64,000 nucleotides of DNA from Streptomyces virginiae (lineage in GTDB: Bacteria > Actinomycetota > Actinomycetes > Streptomycetales > Streptomycetaceae). Position numbers and translations under genes: made by a program. Numbering within the stretch: the stretch's first letter is position 1; every line of letters begins with the position of its first letter. The notes under the pieces are model-generated. The model searched no databases. It had not been told where the DNA came from and saw only the letters and a list, made by a program, of their open reading frames with translations. Below, one piece after another: positions 16,901 through 26,410 of the stretch. The stretch is taken from assembly GCF_000720455.1 (NCBI RefSeq), contig NZ_JOAK01000006.1, positions 248,001-312,000 of the forward strand, written 5' to 3'.

Positions 16901-17525
16901 CGACGACGCCCTCGCCGCGGACACCGATCCGGTCCCACACCTGCGGGGCCTTGATCCGGTCGATGTTCCACTCGACGGCGTCCGCGACGGCCTTCTCGCG
17001 CTTGCCCTCGGCGGGCTTGGGGAGGTCGACCTTGTCGTCGGCGTCGATCCGGGCCACCTCGGGGCGCTGGGCGAGGGTTCCGGCGAGTTTCTCGCTGCCG
17101 ACGACGCGCACGGCGTTCACGATCCAGTACGAGGTGTACTCGGCCCCGGCGCCTTCCAGGGCCTTGATGACGTCGGCCTGGCTGCGCGCGGCGTGGTCCT
17201 TCTTCGTCCTCAGCACGGTCTCGGCCTTGGCGGCGCGGGTCTGCTGCTTCCCCGCGGCGGTGAGGTCGGCGGCGCTGTCGAGGTAGACCCAGAAGACGGC
17301 CTTGGCCGAGCCGTCGAGCTGGGCGCGGAGCTTGGGTTCGATCTTGCGCTCGGCCGCGCTCGGCACGCCGGGGCCGGGATCCGGTGCGGCCGCGGCGACG
17401 CCCGCGCCGAGCGGGAGCAGCAGGACCGAGGTGAGGGCGGCGAGCGCCGTGCGTAAGGACCGTGCGGGCCGGGCCGGCCTCGTGGGCCGTAAGGCTCGTG
17501 AGGACCGCTTGTCGCGTTGGGCCAC
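13917..17525 (-). CDS. Large secreted subtilisin-like protease (S8) with accessory domains
   Basis: 1,202 residues from GTG 17525, chosen because AGGAGA lies six bases upstream; upstream in-frame ATGs lack such a site. An Arg-rich N-terminus and hydrophobic stretch (LRTALAALTSVLLLPLGAGVAAAA) form a Sec-type signal. A pro-domain follows, then the S8 catalytic domain with Asp213 (NIDSGVDFTHP), His260 (DHGTHTMGT) and Ser432 (SGTSMASPHTAAA). The C-terminal half has carboxypeptidase-regulatory-like beta domains (near 515-670 and 890-960), a nidogen-like module between them, and a malectin-like domain at the very end (TVELGFAELSSTKANKRVFDV). It resembles bacillopeptidase-F-type extracellular enzymes that degrade proteins outside the cell. 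Confidence 0.93.
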   Translation of the reverse strand: MAQRDKRSSRALRPTRPARPARSLRTALAALTSVLLLPLGAGVAAAAPDPGPGVPSAAERKIEPKLRAQLDGSAKAVFWVYLDSAADLTAAGKQQTRAAKAETVLRTKKDHAARSQADVIKALEGAGAEYTSYWIVNAVRVVGSEKLAGTLAQRPEVARIDADDKVDLPKPAEGKREKAVADAVEWNIDRIKAPQVWDRIGVRGEGVVVANIDSGVDFTHPAVANQYRGKNADGSYSHAYNWFDPAGVCAGAAPCDNNDHGTHTMGTMVGDDGGANKIGVAPGAKWIAAKGCESNSCSEASLLASGQWIVAPTDLNGQNPRPDLAPHIVNNSWGGAGGDTWYQQIVDTWRAAGIFPAFSNGNAGPGCSTSGSPGDYASSYSSGAFDINNTIASFSSRGAGPGGIVKPNISAPGVNVRSSVPGGAYEAFSGTSMASPHTAAAVALLWSAAPSLEGDIAQTESLLDGTALDTDSSQCGGNAADNNVFGEGRLDVLAAVNAAPRGALGALGGTVRSGGQPLAGVKVTADGPIDRTATTAADGSYSFPALSVGEYTLTAAKFGYGQQTATATVTENGTATGDFTLTQAASGKVTGTVASASGPTAGAAVTIADTPVTATTDAQGRFEVTLPHGTYRVNATHASRCLSGGTAEVTVGGDTTVTVNLPERTDGYGYACATAGDRPYAAGSRQLALTGDNTTERVDLPFPLPLYGKTYAQAWIGTNGTVSFGGNNTGDINGDLPSTATPNAALYPFWDDLVVGAAGSGSGVFTAVTGTAPHRAYVIEWREVAHWSAQAEKFSFSAAIGEDGTVTYSYKGTGGTGIKGGSTATVGVENATGTDAFKYSFNTPVITDGLSIAFRTTKSGVVAGRVLDANDGNGVAGATVTVGTGDTAVSATTAADGAYVVQSPSGSRTVSLAAAQYEPATATVDVKAADVTTVTQSLRTGRVTASKPALEVVLPADQQRTRTLDLTNPGLGTAFTVSEDAAWLTATPASGDLPTGGKAPLTLSVDTTGLAPGTVLTADLKIASASGRTPVLTVPVKVVVPRYQVGLDAGSGYGSTDALGDAWSPDRKYTAGSYGYQGNGTVQSTGRTIAGTDEQRLFRNAREGMYEYRFDNVPNGTYTVELGFAELSSTKANKRVFDVLAEGTQVLPSLDIALEAGTYKALTRTYTVTVTDGVLNVRFVTHSGFGKPLLNTLRVTDRPDKN

Positions 17526-17737
17526 GTGTTGTCTCCTCGTACGCCGTGTGCGGGATGTGCGGGAAGGGTGCGCGTGACGTGCGCGGGTCATGGTGAAGTA
17601 GACGTCATGCTCATTACAAGAGGGCCTTATGAGCCGTCCCCGGGGCTGTCTTGCGGATCGGCACGACACCCCCGGGCCGCGCGGACCGGCGGCGTGCCCC
17701 GGTGGCCCTTCCGCGCCGGGCGCGCCAGCCTGAAGGC

Positions 17738-19246
17738 ATGACCGTGCCCGCCGAGTCGCCCGAGGTGCCGCCCGAGCCCGCCGTAGCGCTGGCGTCGGCG
17801 CGCGGCCGGTGGATCCTGCTGGCCACGGTGCTCGGGTCGACCATGGCCATGCTGGACTCGACCGTGGTGAACGTGGCGCTCCCGCGCATCGGGGAGGACC
17901 TCGACGCCGATCTGGCGGTGCTCCAGTGGACGGTGAACGCCTATCTGCTCACCCTGGCCGGGCTGATCCTGGTCGGCGGGGCCCTGGGCGACCGCTTCGG
18001 CCGGCGGCGGATCTTCGTGCTGGGCACGGTGTGGTTCGCGGTGGGTTCCCTGCTGTGCGGGATCGCCCCGAACGCCGGAGTGCTGGTGGCCGCCCGGGCC
18101 CTGCAGGGCGTCGGCGGGGCGCTGCTGACGCCCGGCTCCCTCGCCCTGATCCAGGGCTCGATCCGGGCCGGGGACCGGGGCCGCGCGGTGGGCCTGTGGT
18201 CGGGGCTGGGCGGTGTGGGCGCGGCGGTGGGTCCGTTCCTCGGCGGCTGGCTGGTGGACGGGCCGGGCTGGCGGTGGGTGTTCCTGCTGAACGTGCCGGT
18301 GGCCGCGCTGTGCGTGCCGGTGGCGCTGCGGCACGTACCGGAGTCGCGGGACCCCCAGGCGCACGGCCGCTTCGACGTGGCCGGGGCGGTGCTCGGCGCG
18401 GGCGCACTGGGTCTGGTCACCTACGCGCTGATCGAGGCCTCGTCGGACACCGCCCCGGTCGTCGCCGCGGCGGTGGGGGGCGTGCTGCTGGGCGCCGCCT
18501 TCGTCTGGGTGGAGCGGCACCGGGCCGATCCGATGGTGCCGCCGGACATCTTCAGGTCGCGGCAGTTCACGGCCGTCAACCTGGTCACCCTGTGCGTGTA
18601 CGCGGCCTTCAGCGGCTTCTTCTTCCTCGTCGTGCTGCAGCTCCAGGTGGTGGCCGGGTACTCGGCCCTGGGCGCCGGTGCGGCGCTGCTGCCGACGACG
18701 CTGCTGATGCTGCTGCTGTCGGCCCGCTCGGGCGAGATCGGCGAGCGGATCGGGCCGCGCATCCCGCTCACCGTGGGGCCGCTGCTGTGCGCGGCCGGGA
18801 TCCTGCTGACGCTGCGGGTGGGCCCGGGGGCCTCGTACGTGGCGGACGTGCTGCCGGCCATGGTGGTGATGGGACTGGGGATGGTGACCCTGGTGGCTCC
18901 GCTGACGGCGACCGTGCTGTCCTCGGTGGACCCGGGGCGGGCGGGCCTGGCCAGCGGCATCAACAACGCCGCCGCGCGCGCGGCCGGGCTGCTCGCCGTG
19001 GCGGCGCTGCCCCTGCTGGCAGGAATGGGCCCGGAGTCGTACCTCTCGGCGACGCAGTTCGACGCGGCGTTCGGGCGGGCCATGCCGTGGTGCGCGGGCG
19101 CCCTCGTGGCCGGATCCGTCGTGGCCTGGGCGACCGTCCGCTCCCCCGCGCCCGACGCGTGCCACCCGCAGTGCCACACGCACTGCGCACTGTCCTCCCC
19201 GCCACTCGAACCCCGCGAGCGGGGTGACCGTACCGCGCCGGGCTGA
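17738..19246 (+). CDS. MFS multidrug exporter (DHA2-type, 14 TM) with His/Cys tail
   Basis: 502 residues from ATG 17738 (GAAGG just upstream; the longer open frame from 17651 lacks a site). Motifs of the drug:H+ antiporter-2 family are present: 'LDSTVVNVALPRIGEDL', motif A 'GGALGDRFGRRRIFVLG', and motif C-like 'GVGAAVGPFLGGWLVDG'. About 14 hydrophobic segments are evident, matching EmrB/QacA-type exporters. The last 35 residues are unusual for the family, containing CHPQCHTHC followed by a polar end, which could bind a metal on the cytoplasmic side. Substrate unknown; no TetR-type regulator adjoins. Confidence 0.9.
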   Translation: MTVPAESPEVPPEPAVALASARGRWILLATVLGSTMAMLDSTVVNVALPRIGEDLDADLAVLQWTVNAYLLTLAGLILVGGALGDRFGRRRIFVLGTVWFAVGSLLCGIAPNAGVLVAARALQGVGGALLTPGSLALIQGSIRAGDRGRAVGLWSGLGGVGAAVGPFLGGWLVDGPGWRWVFLLNVPVAALCVPVALRHVPESRDPQAHGRFDVAGAVLGAGALGLVTYALIEASSDTAPVVAAAVGGVLLGAAFVWVERHRADPMVPPDIFRSRQFTAVNLVTLCVYAAFSGFFFLVVLQLQVVAGYSALGAGAALLPTTLLMLLLSARSGEIGERIGPRIPLTVGPLLCAAGILLTLRVGPGASYVADVLPAMVVMGLGMVTLVAPLTATVLSSVDPGRAGLASGINNAAARAAGLLAVAALPLLAGMGPESYLSATQFDAAFGRAMPWCAGALVAGSVVAWATVRSPAPDACHPQCHTHCALSSPPLEPRERGDRTAPG

Positions 19247-19251
19247 TCCCC

Positions 19252-19715
19252 GTGTGCTGGAGCGCGACGGCCGACCTGGTCGCGGGCACGGCCGTCGCCG
19301 CCGTCGGACTCGTGTGCGTGGCGCGCGTACGACGGGCCCGCGACCTGCTCGTGGCGACGCTGCCGCTGCTGGGCGTGCACCAGCTGATGGAGGCCGCGGT
19401 CCGGGATTCGCGCACGCCCTCGCGACGGGGCCGGTGACGGCCGAGATCCGGGGCCGCACCATCGGCTACGGCGTGAAGGTTCCGTGGACGCCGCTGGTCC
19501 TGACGGGCTACCTGCTCGCCACTCTGGGCTCGCTGCTGCTCGCCGGGGACCGGCGGCTGCGGACCCTCGGGGTGGTGCCGACCGCGGGAGCCCTGGCCTG
19601 CTCAGCGCTGTGGCGGCTGGAATTCGCCTCCACCTGGTGCGCCGTCGCCGCGGTCGCCTCGCTGCTGGTCCTGGGCTGGGTCGGGGGCCGGGAACCGGCC
19701 GCCGGGGACCGCTGA
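19252..19715 (+). pseudogene. DUF6629-type membrane protein with internal deletion and frameshift
   Basis: The start (GTG 19252, MCWSATADLVAG) and following 47 residues match the N-terminus of DUF6629 membrane proteins. After 'MEAAVRDSR' the frame runs out at 19437, while the family's C-terminal part (TGPVTAEIRGRTIGYGVKVP ... LACSALWRLEFASTWCAVAA) continues in another frame to a stop at 19715. About 50 residues covering the middle membrane helices are missing at the junction near 19410-19430. A deletion that also shifted the frame explains this. The DUF6629 family has no assigned function. Confidence 0.72.
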
Positions 19716-19734
19716 TCGACCGAAAGTTACCTAG

Positions 19735-21462
<1,728 letters not shown>

Positions 21463-21486
21463 GGCCGCGTCCTCCCCCCAGCGGCC

Positions 21487-21515
21487 GGGGCCGTTCGGAT
21501 GCGCCGAACGGCCCC
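21487..21515 (+). terminator. Terminator after cholesterol oxidase
   Basis: GGGGCCGTTCGG (21487-21498), loop ATGCG, CCGAACGGCCCC (21504-21515), then TTCTT. A 12-bp perfect stem, 25 bases past the stop and before a convergent gene. Confidence 0.85.
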
Positions 21516-21545
21516 TTCTTCACGTTCCGCCGCGCCCCGCCCGGT

Positions 21546-22025
21546 TCAGTGCCCGGGCAGCACGCAGACGCTGTCGAGGCCGAGCACGTGGTTGAGCCGG
21601 CCGAACGCCAGCCAGGACCCGATGCTCATCGTGAGTTCCACGATCTCCAGCTGGCTGTAGTGCGCGGTCATCCGCTCCCAGAACTCGTCGTCGAGCCCGT
21701 GGTGGTCGAGGGTGTACCGCTCGGCGTACTCCGCCGCCAGCCGGGTGCGCTCGTCGAACGCGTCGGTGGTGCGCCACTCGGTGACCGCGTCGGCGAACTC
21801 CTCCTCGACCTTCTGCCCGTCCCGTTCGGTGCGCCAGTCCAGGCAGAACACGCATCCGTTGATCTGGGCGACGCGCAGCCGGGCCGCCTCGAACTCGCGC
21901 AGCCCCAGCGTGGTGTGGGCGTACACCGACAGGGAGAAGTTCGCGGCGGCCATGCCGATCCCGGGGACCATGTCGCCCCACACGTACTCGATCGGGTGCT
22001 GCCCTTCGGGGATGTCGATCCTCAT
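21546..22025 (-). CDS. Carboxymuconolactone-decarboxylase-family protein
   Basis: 159 residues from ATG 22025, with GGAAGG upstream; its ATG overlaps the stop of the upstream dehydrogenase gene (ATGA). The CMD/AhpD helical fold is visible: 'LSVYAHTTLGLREFEAARLRVAQINGCVFCLDWRTERDG' with a CxxC pair, and 'LAAEYAERYTLDHHGLDDEFWERMTAHYSQLEIVELTMSIGSWLAFGRLNHVLG'. In AhpD-like peroxidases the CxxC is followed three residues later by His; here that position is Arg, so classical AhpD chemistry is uncertain. Coupling to a dehydrogenase suggests a shared substrate. Confidence 0.85.
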   Translation of the reverse strand: MRIDIPEGQHPIEYVWGDMVPGIGMAAANFSLSVYAHTTLGLREFEAARLRVAQINGCVFCLDWRTERDGQKVEEEFADAVTEWRTTDAFDERTRLAAEYAERYTLDHHGLDDEFWERMTAHYSQLEIVELTMSIGSWLAFGRLNHVLGLDSVCVLPGH

Positions 22026-23104
22026 GACGGTTTCCTTCCGAGTCTGCCGGTGGCGGGGCGCAGCGGGACGTCGAGGGCGTCGTAGAGTCCGGGCTCCGCC
22101 TCGGTGAGCCAGTCGATGGCGCCGACGAGACGCCCGACGGCGGTGGCGTTGCCGCCCGCGGAGCGGTTCTCGCCCTCGTCGGTGGCCTCGATGGTGACCT
22201 CGATGCGGGGGCGGCCCTCGATGACGACGCGGTGGGCGCCGTCGCCGCCGTCCGGCGGCGCGGGCCAGTCCGGTGCGCACGAGGCGTGGATACGGGTGAC
22301 GTGCTCGATGACGATGCGCGGCTCGCCGGCGACGATGCCCTGGACCTCGAAGCGGATGGCGCCCTGGGTGCCCGCCTCGAAGTCGCCCATGGTGCGGGTG
22401 GTCACGGTGGTGTCGAGGGCGCGGCGCTCCGACGTCTCGCGGATCTCGTCGAGTTCGACGCCGAGCGCCCGGGCCATCATCCGGATCTGGCCGCCCCAGA
22501 CCATCGTCGGGACCGAGGGCATGAGCATCATCGGCTCGAAGTCCATGGGACGGCCCATGCCGACGAGGTTGCGGACGGAGTCCGGCTGGTCGTAGGTGGA
22601 GTAGTCGAAGATCTCCTGGCAGCGGATGGCGTCGATCGTGGTGCCGAGTCCGCTGATCAGGAGCGGGAGCACGTCGTTTCCCCAGCCGGGGTCGACGCCG
22701 GAGGCGAAGAGCGAGCCGCCGCCCTCCGCGACGGCCGCCAGCACCGGGTCGCGGAACTCCGGCGGGGCGCTGCGGTGGTCGTACAGCGGGTAGAGGGCCG
22801 GGCTGACGACGACCGCGCCCGCCCGGATCGCACGGGTGATGTCGGCGAGGGCCTCGTCGGGCCGGACGTCACCGGACGCGGCGTACACCACGGCCCGGGG
22901 ACGGGCGGCCAGTACGGCTTCGACGTCGTCGGTGGCCTCGACCCCCAACAGGTGGTCGAGCCCGCCGAGTTCGCCCGCGTCGCGGCCGACCTTGGCTGGA
23001 TTGTGGACGATGACTGCGGACAGTTTCAGCGCGGGATGGGCCGCGACGGCGCGGATGGCCAGACGGCCGACGTTGCCGGTACCCCAGACAACCGTGGGAA
23101 TCAT
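22022..23104 (-). CDS. NAD(P)-binding dehydrogenase of the diaminopentanoate/dihydrodipicolinate-reductase fold
   Basis: 360 residues from ATG 23104 (MIPTVVWGTGNVGRLAIRAV), a Rossmann GxGNxG start with 'LKLSAVIVHNPAKVGRDAGEL'. The body ('SPALYPLYDHRSAPPEF', 'FASGVDPGWGNDVLPLLISGL', 'FDYSTYDQPDSVRNLVGMGRPMDF') is shared by actinobacterial proteins annotated as dihydrodipicolinate-reductase-like or 2,4-diaminopentanoate-dehydrogenase-like. It is not DapB of lysine synthesis, because the DapB signature is absent. It probably acts on a small ketone or amine. Its TGA overlaps the CMD-family gene start, so both are made from one message. Confidence 0.82.
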   Translation of the reverse strand: MIPTVVWGTGNVGRLAIRAVAAHPALKLSAVIVHNPAKVGRDAGELGGLDHLLGVEATDDVEAVLAARPRAVVYAASGDVRPDEALADITRAIRAGAVVVSPALYPLYDHRSAPPEFRDPVLAAVAEGGGSLFASGVDPGWGNDVLPLLISGLGTTIDAIRCQEIFDYSTYDQPDSVRNLVGMGRPMDFEPMMLMPSVPTMVWGGQIRMMARALGVELDEIRETSERRALDTTVTTRTMGDFEAGTQGAIRFEVQGIVAGEPRIVIEHVTRIHASCAPDWPAPPDGGDGAHRVVIEGRPRIEVTIEATDEGENRSAGGNATAVGRLVGAIDWLTEAEPGLYDALDVPLRPATGRLGRKPS

Positions 23105-23174
23105 GCGCGGAGGGTAGCCACCGCCCCCGCACCTTTCCATAGCCGCGCGGCCCCGACTCGCGCGCTCCGGGCGG

Positions 23175-23339
23175 TTACTGGTTCTGGCCACCCAGGACGA
23201 AGAGGAGGTAGACGAAGAAGGCGAAGAGGTGGCCCACGAAGAGGTAGGCGATCAGCCGGATGATCAGGCCGCGCGGGAACTTGGCCTCGAAACGCGCGCG
23301 TACGCCGACGGGCTCGTCCGCAGGGGGCACGGGGGTCAT
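23175..23339 (-). CDS. DUF6126-like small membrane protein
   Basis: 54 residues from ATG 23339. A charged N-terminus (EPVGVRARFEAKFPRG) leads into one or two hydrophobic segments (LIIRLIAYLFVGHLFAFFVY, then LLFVLGGQ). This matches short actinobacterial proteins that habitually follow an XRE/cupin regulator, as here: the regulator gene ends 14 bases upstream. They are almost certainly one operon under the double operator at 24008-24043. Function unknown; probably a small membrane component controlled with the regulator. Confidence 0.75.
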   Translation of the reverse strand: MTPVPPADEPVGVRARFEAKFPRGLIIRLIAYLFVGHLFAFFVYLLFVLGGQNQ

Positions 23340-23353
23340 GGTGGGCTCCTCGC

Positions 23354-23986
23354 CTATCGGTGGTGCGTGGTGGTCGTTGCCCCGCCGAGGCACAGCCCGG
23401 CGAGGCTGCTCTGGAGCAGGGTGTGGACGAACAGCAGGTCGGCCCCGCCGGAGGAGGCCGCGCCGATCCGGTGCGGGGTGAGGGAGTCGAAGTGGGCGCT
23501 GTCCCCCGGCTCCAGCAGGTGCTCGGCCTCGCCCAGGTGCAGGCGCAGCCGCCCGTCCAGGACGTACAGCCATTCCTCGCCGGGATGGACGCGGACCAGG
23601 TCGTCCGGACCGCGGCCGTGCGGGACGTGCACCCGCAGCGCCTGCATGCCGCGCCCGGCGCCGCCCGCCTGCCAGTACGTCCAGCCGTCGGCCTCGCGGG
23701 CGCCCGGACCGCCGGCCCGTACGATGGGATCGGCGACGGCGGAGGTCTCGCCGAGCAGCTCGGAGACCGTCGTACCGTAGGTGCGGGCGAGCCCCAGCAG
23801 GAGCGGCAGCGAAGGCTGGCGCCGACCGGTCTCCAGCCGGGACAGGTGGGCGGGCGAGAGCCTGGCCCGGGCGGCGGCGGCCTCCAGGGTGAGGCCGGCG
23901 CGACGGCGCAGCTCGCGCAGCTGCGGCGCCACGGCGGGCAGCTCGTCGGCGGCGTCTTCGCAGCCGGGTGCGGGACCGGGGTTCAT
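23354..23986 (-). CDS. XRE-family regulator with C-terminal cupin
   Basis: 210 residues from ATG 23986. HTH at about residues 20-75 (LRELRRRAGLTLEAAAARA, 'LSPAHLSRLETGRRQPSLPLLLGLARTYG'), then a cupin_2 domain (MQALRVHVPHGRGPDDLVRV, 'HPGEEWLYVLDGRLRLHLGEAEHLLEPGDSAHFDSLTPHRIGA'). Regulators with this plan sense a small metabolite through the cupin pocket. Two identical-spacing palindromes TTGCC-N5-GGCAA lie 22-57 bases upstream of the start, strongly suggesting autoregulation. It heads an operon with the DUF6126-like gene. Confidence 0.9.
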   Translation of the reverse strand: MNPGPAPGCEDAADELPAVAPQLRELRRRAGLTLEAAAARARLSPAHLSRLETGRRQPSLPLLLGLARTYGTTVSELLGETSAVADPIVRAGGPGAREADGWTYWQAGGAGRGMQALRVHVPHGRGPDDLVRVHPGEEWLYVLDGRLRLHLGEAEHLLEPGDSAHFDSLTPHRIGAASSGGADLLFVHTLLQSSLAGLCLGGATTTTHHR

Positions 23987-24007
23987 GCCCCCGATTGAGC
24001 CAGAATC

Positions 24008-24043
24008 TTGCCCTGCTGGCAAACCTTCTTGCCTCTGAGGCAA
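24008..24043. promoter_or_regulatory. Tandem operator TTGCC-N5-GGCAA (two copies)
   Basis: TTGCCCTGCTGGCAA at 24008-24022 and TTGCCTCTGAGGCAA at 24029-24043: two palindromes with identical 5-bp arms and 5-bp spacers, centres 21 bp apart (two helical turns, same DNA face). They precede the XRE/cupin gene and are probably its own binding sites. Confidence 0.8.
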
Positions 24044-24070
24044 ATCACGGTGGTTGCGTGGCCTCTGCCG

Positions 24071-24637
24071 CTACCACCACCGCACGGGATACCGCGGCGC
24101 GGCCGGGTGCAGGCGGGAGACGGCGAGAGCGCCGAGGACGAGCATCACCGTGGCTGCGAACAGCAGGGGGACGAACCGCGCGGGGGCCGGGGTCTGCAGC
24201 ACGACGACGACGGCGGTGGCGCAGGCGGGCGAGTGCGGGGTCCGGGCGAGGCTGGTGGCGGCGAAGGTGAGCCCACCGGCGAGCGCCGCGCTCCAGGGGC
24301 TGCTCGGCGCCGCGGCGAGGACCGCGTAGCCGGCCGCGGCGCCGAGGAGGTGGGCGACGACGACGGTCCGGGGCTGTGCCGTGGGCAGGGTGGGGGTGTG
24401 GTGGAGGACGGCTGCGCTCGCGGCCAGGGACGGTATGAGGACCGGTTCGCCGATCATCGCGCCGAGGGCGGCGAGGGCGAGGAGGACGCCCGCGACCGCG
24501 CCGGTGCCGGGGAGGGCCGCGGCGACGGCGGCCCGGGCACGGTGCAGGCGCCCGGACCCCTTCGGGGGCGGTGTGTCGTCGCGGGGCGCCTCAGGGCCGG
24601 TTAAGGACCGGCGGGTCGGCACGGAGTCGAGGTCCAC
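24071..24637 (-). CDS. HPP-family integral membrane protein
   Basis: 188 residues from GTG 24637, chosen because AGGAG lies at good distance upstream; a further GTG at 24655 is possible. After a polar N-terminus of about 35 residues come four or five hydrophobic segments: 'AVAGVLLALAALGAMIGEPVLIPSLAASAAVLHH', 'AQPRTVVVAHLLGAAAGYAVLA', 'ALAGGLTFAATSLARTPHSPACATAVVVVL' and 'FVPLLFAATVMLVLGALAV'. 'P.LIPSLAASA' and 'HSPACATAVV' are the HPP family signatures; one plant member is linked to plastid nitrite transport, but bacterial function is unclear. A hexanucleotide repeat lies just upstream. Confidence 0.75.
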   Translation of the reverse strand: MDLDSVPTRRSLTGPEAPRDDTPPPKGSGRLHRARAAVAAALPGTGAVAGVLLALAALGAMIGEPVLIPSLAASAAVLHHTPTLPTAQPRTVVVAHLLGAAAGYAVLAAAPSSPWSAALAGGLTFAATSLARTPHSPACATAVVVVLQTPAPARFVPLLFAATVMLVLGALAVSRLHPAAPRYPVRWW

Positions 24638-24661
24638 GATGGCGGCTCCTGGCACGGCGGG

Positions 24662-24699
24662 TCACGGGCACGGTCACGGTCACGGTCACGGTCACGGTC
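24662..24699. repeat. Hexanucleotide tandem repeat (CACGGT)n
   Basis: About six consecutive copies of a CACGGT unit, the first slightly imperfect (CACGGG), ending before CGAGCGG. It lies about 25-60 bases upstream of the HPP gene start, in the region where its promoter should be. Confidence 0.85.
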
Positions 24700-24874
24700 G
24701 AGCGGATGACGGGACGGGCCCGTCGTGGTGCGCGCCCGCCGTCAGGGGCCGGCACCTGGACAGCCACGGTGGCCCGCCCGTCTACGGCCGTCCTATGACG
24801 CTCCGATGACGCGGCCGGCCGGGGCTCCGGCCGCCCGCCGGGGTGCGGGGCTTCGGGCGTGCCGGGCCGTGCCC

Positions 24875-26410
24875 TCAGGTGGCGTTCCCCCGGCCCAGGA
24901 CCGTCTCGACGGTGTCGGCCTGCTCCGCCGTCTTGTCCGGGCGGTGCCGCACCACCCGCGCGAAGCGCAGGGCCACTCCGGCCGGGTAGCGCGTCGAGCG
25001 CTGCAGGCCGTCGTAGGCGATCTCCACCACCAGTTCGGGCCGGACCCGTACGGTGAACCCGTCGTCCGAGGTGGAGAGCGCGCCCAGCGCCTGCGTCTGC
25101 CAGCGCAGCATCTCGTCCGTGAGGCCCTTGAAGGTCTTGCCGAGCATGGCGTACGTGCCGTCGGCGGCCCGCGCTCCCAGGTGCAGGTTCGAGAGCAGTC
25201 CGGTGCGCCGCCCGTGGCCCCATTCCGCGGCGAGCACGACCAGGTCCAGGGTGTGCACCGGTTTCACCTTCAGCCAGTGCTTGCCGCGCCGGCCCGCCGC
25301 GTAGGCCGATTCCAGGGCCTTGACCACCACGCCCTCGTGACCGCGGCGCAGGGTCTCGGCCCAGAACTCCACGGCCTCGGCCTCCTGCCCCGCCGGGTCC
25401 CGCACCTCCAGGCGGCCGACCCGGGCGCTTTCGGGCACGAGGCCGGCGAGGGCCGCGTACCGCTCGCGGACCGGGAGGTCGAGGAGGACGTCGTCGCCGA
25501 CGGCCAGGACGTCGAAGAAGTAGGGGACCACCGGGAGCGTCCGCCGGGCGGCGTCCACGTCCACCCGGGAGCCGACCCGGCTCGCGATCTCCTGGAAGGG
25601 GACGGGGCGGCCGTCCGCCGTCTGCCCGATGACCTCCCCGTCGAGGATGAAGCGCTCCCCCGGCAGCGACCGGGCCAGGTCCGCCACTTCCGGCAGCCGC
25701 CCGGTGATCTCGTCGAGGGAGCGCGTGTAGACCCGTACGTCGTCCCCCTCGCGGTGGACCTGTACGCGGATCCCGTCGAGCTTCTCCTCCACCGCGCACG
25801 GGCCGAGCGCGGCCAGTGCCTCGGTGACCGACGCGGCCGTGCCCGCCAGCATCGGCTGTACGGGGCGCCCCACCCGCAGCGTCACGGAGCGCAGCGCCTC
25901 GGGGCCGTCGGCCAGCACCGCCTCGGCCACCCGTGGCAGGGAGCCGTCCAGCATCACCGCCCGGCGCAGGTCGGCGGCGGGTACTCCGGCAGCCGCGGCC
26001 ACGCCGTCCAGGGCCACCGCGTCGAGCGCGCCCTGGCGCACCTCGCCGGACAGCAGGCTCCGCAGGAAGGCCTGCTCGGCCTCGGTGGCCGCGCCGAGCA
26101 GCCCGGCGACGATCCCGCTGCGCCGGGCGGCGGACCCGGCGCCGGCCTCCGCGACGAGTCCGCTCACCGCCGCGTCGACGTCGTGGACGGTGAGGGTGGG
26201 CTCGGAAGCCGGTGCGGCGTCCTGGCCCAGGGTGCGCCAGCCGACGCCGGGACGGCCCTGCGGGAGGCGTCCGGAGAGGTAGGAGATGACGAGGCCGGCC
26301 TCCTCGGGGGGTGCCGCGGCGAACAGTTCCGCGAGCAGCGCGGTCTTGCGGGACCGGGCGGAAGTGGCGGCGACTTCCCGGGACACACGGGCGACCTCGG
26401 CCAGGAGCAT
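24875..26410 (-). CDS. ligB: ATP-dependent DNA ligase (LigB-type)
   Basis: 511 residues, ATG 26410. The nucleotidyltransferase motif I EEKLDGIR gives the adenylated lysine as K210. Further motifs: 'FILDGEVIG' (III), 'FFDVLAVGDDVLLDLP', 'HEGVVVKALESAY' (IV) and 'HWLKVKPVHTLDLVVLAAEWGHGRR' (V). A ~180-residue N-terminal helical domain (DNA_ligase_A_N type) and a C-terminal OB-fold ('EIAYDGLQRSTRYPAGVALRFARVVRHR') complete the plan of actinobacterial LigB. It seals nicks in DNA using ATP and is accessory to the essential NAD-dependent LigA. It stands alone. Confidence 0.95.
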   Translation of the reverse strand: MLLAEVARVSREVAATSARSRKTALLAELFAAAPPEEAGLVISYLSGRLPQGRPGVGWRTLGQDAAPASEPTLTVHDVDAAVSGLVAEAGAGSAARRSGIVAGLLGAATEAEQAFLRSLLSGEVRQGALDAVALDGVAAAAGVPAADLRRAVMLDGSLPRVAEAVLADGPEALRSVTLRVGRPVQPMLAGTAASVTEALAALGPCAVEEKLDGIRVQVHREGDDVRVYTRSLDEITGRLPEVADLARSLPGERFILDGEVIGQTADGRPVPFQEIASRVGSRVDVDAARRTLPVVPYFFDVLAVGDDVLLDLPVRERYAALAGLVPESARVGRLEVRDPAGQEAEAVEFWAETLRRGHEGVVVKALESAYAAGRRGKHWLKVKPVHTLDLVVLAAEWGHGRRTGLLSNLHLGARAADGTYAMLGKTFKGLTDEMLRWQTQALGALSTSDDGFTVRVRPELVVEIAYDGLQRSTRYPAGVALRFARVVRHRPDKTAEQADTVETVLGRGNAT

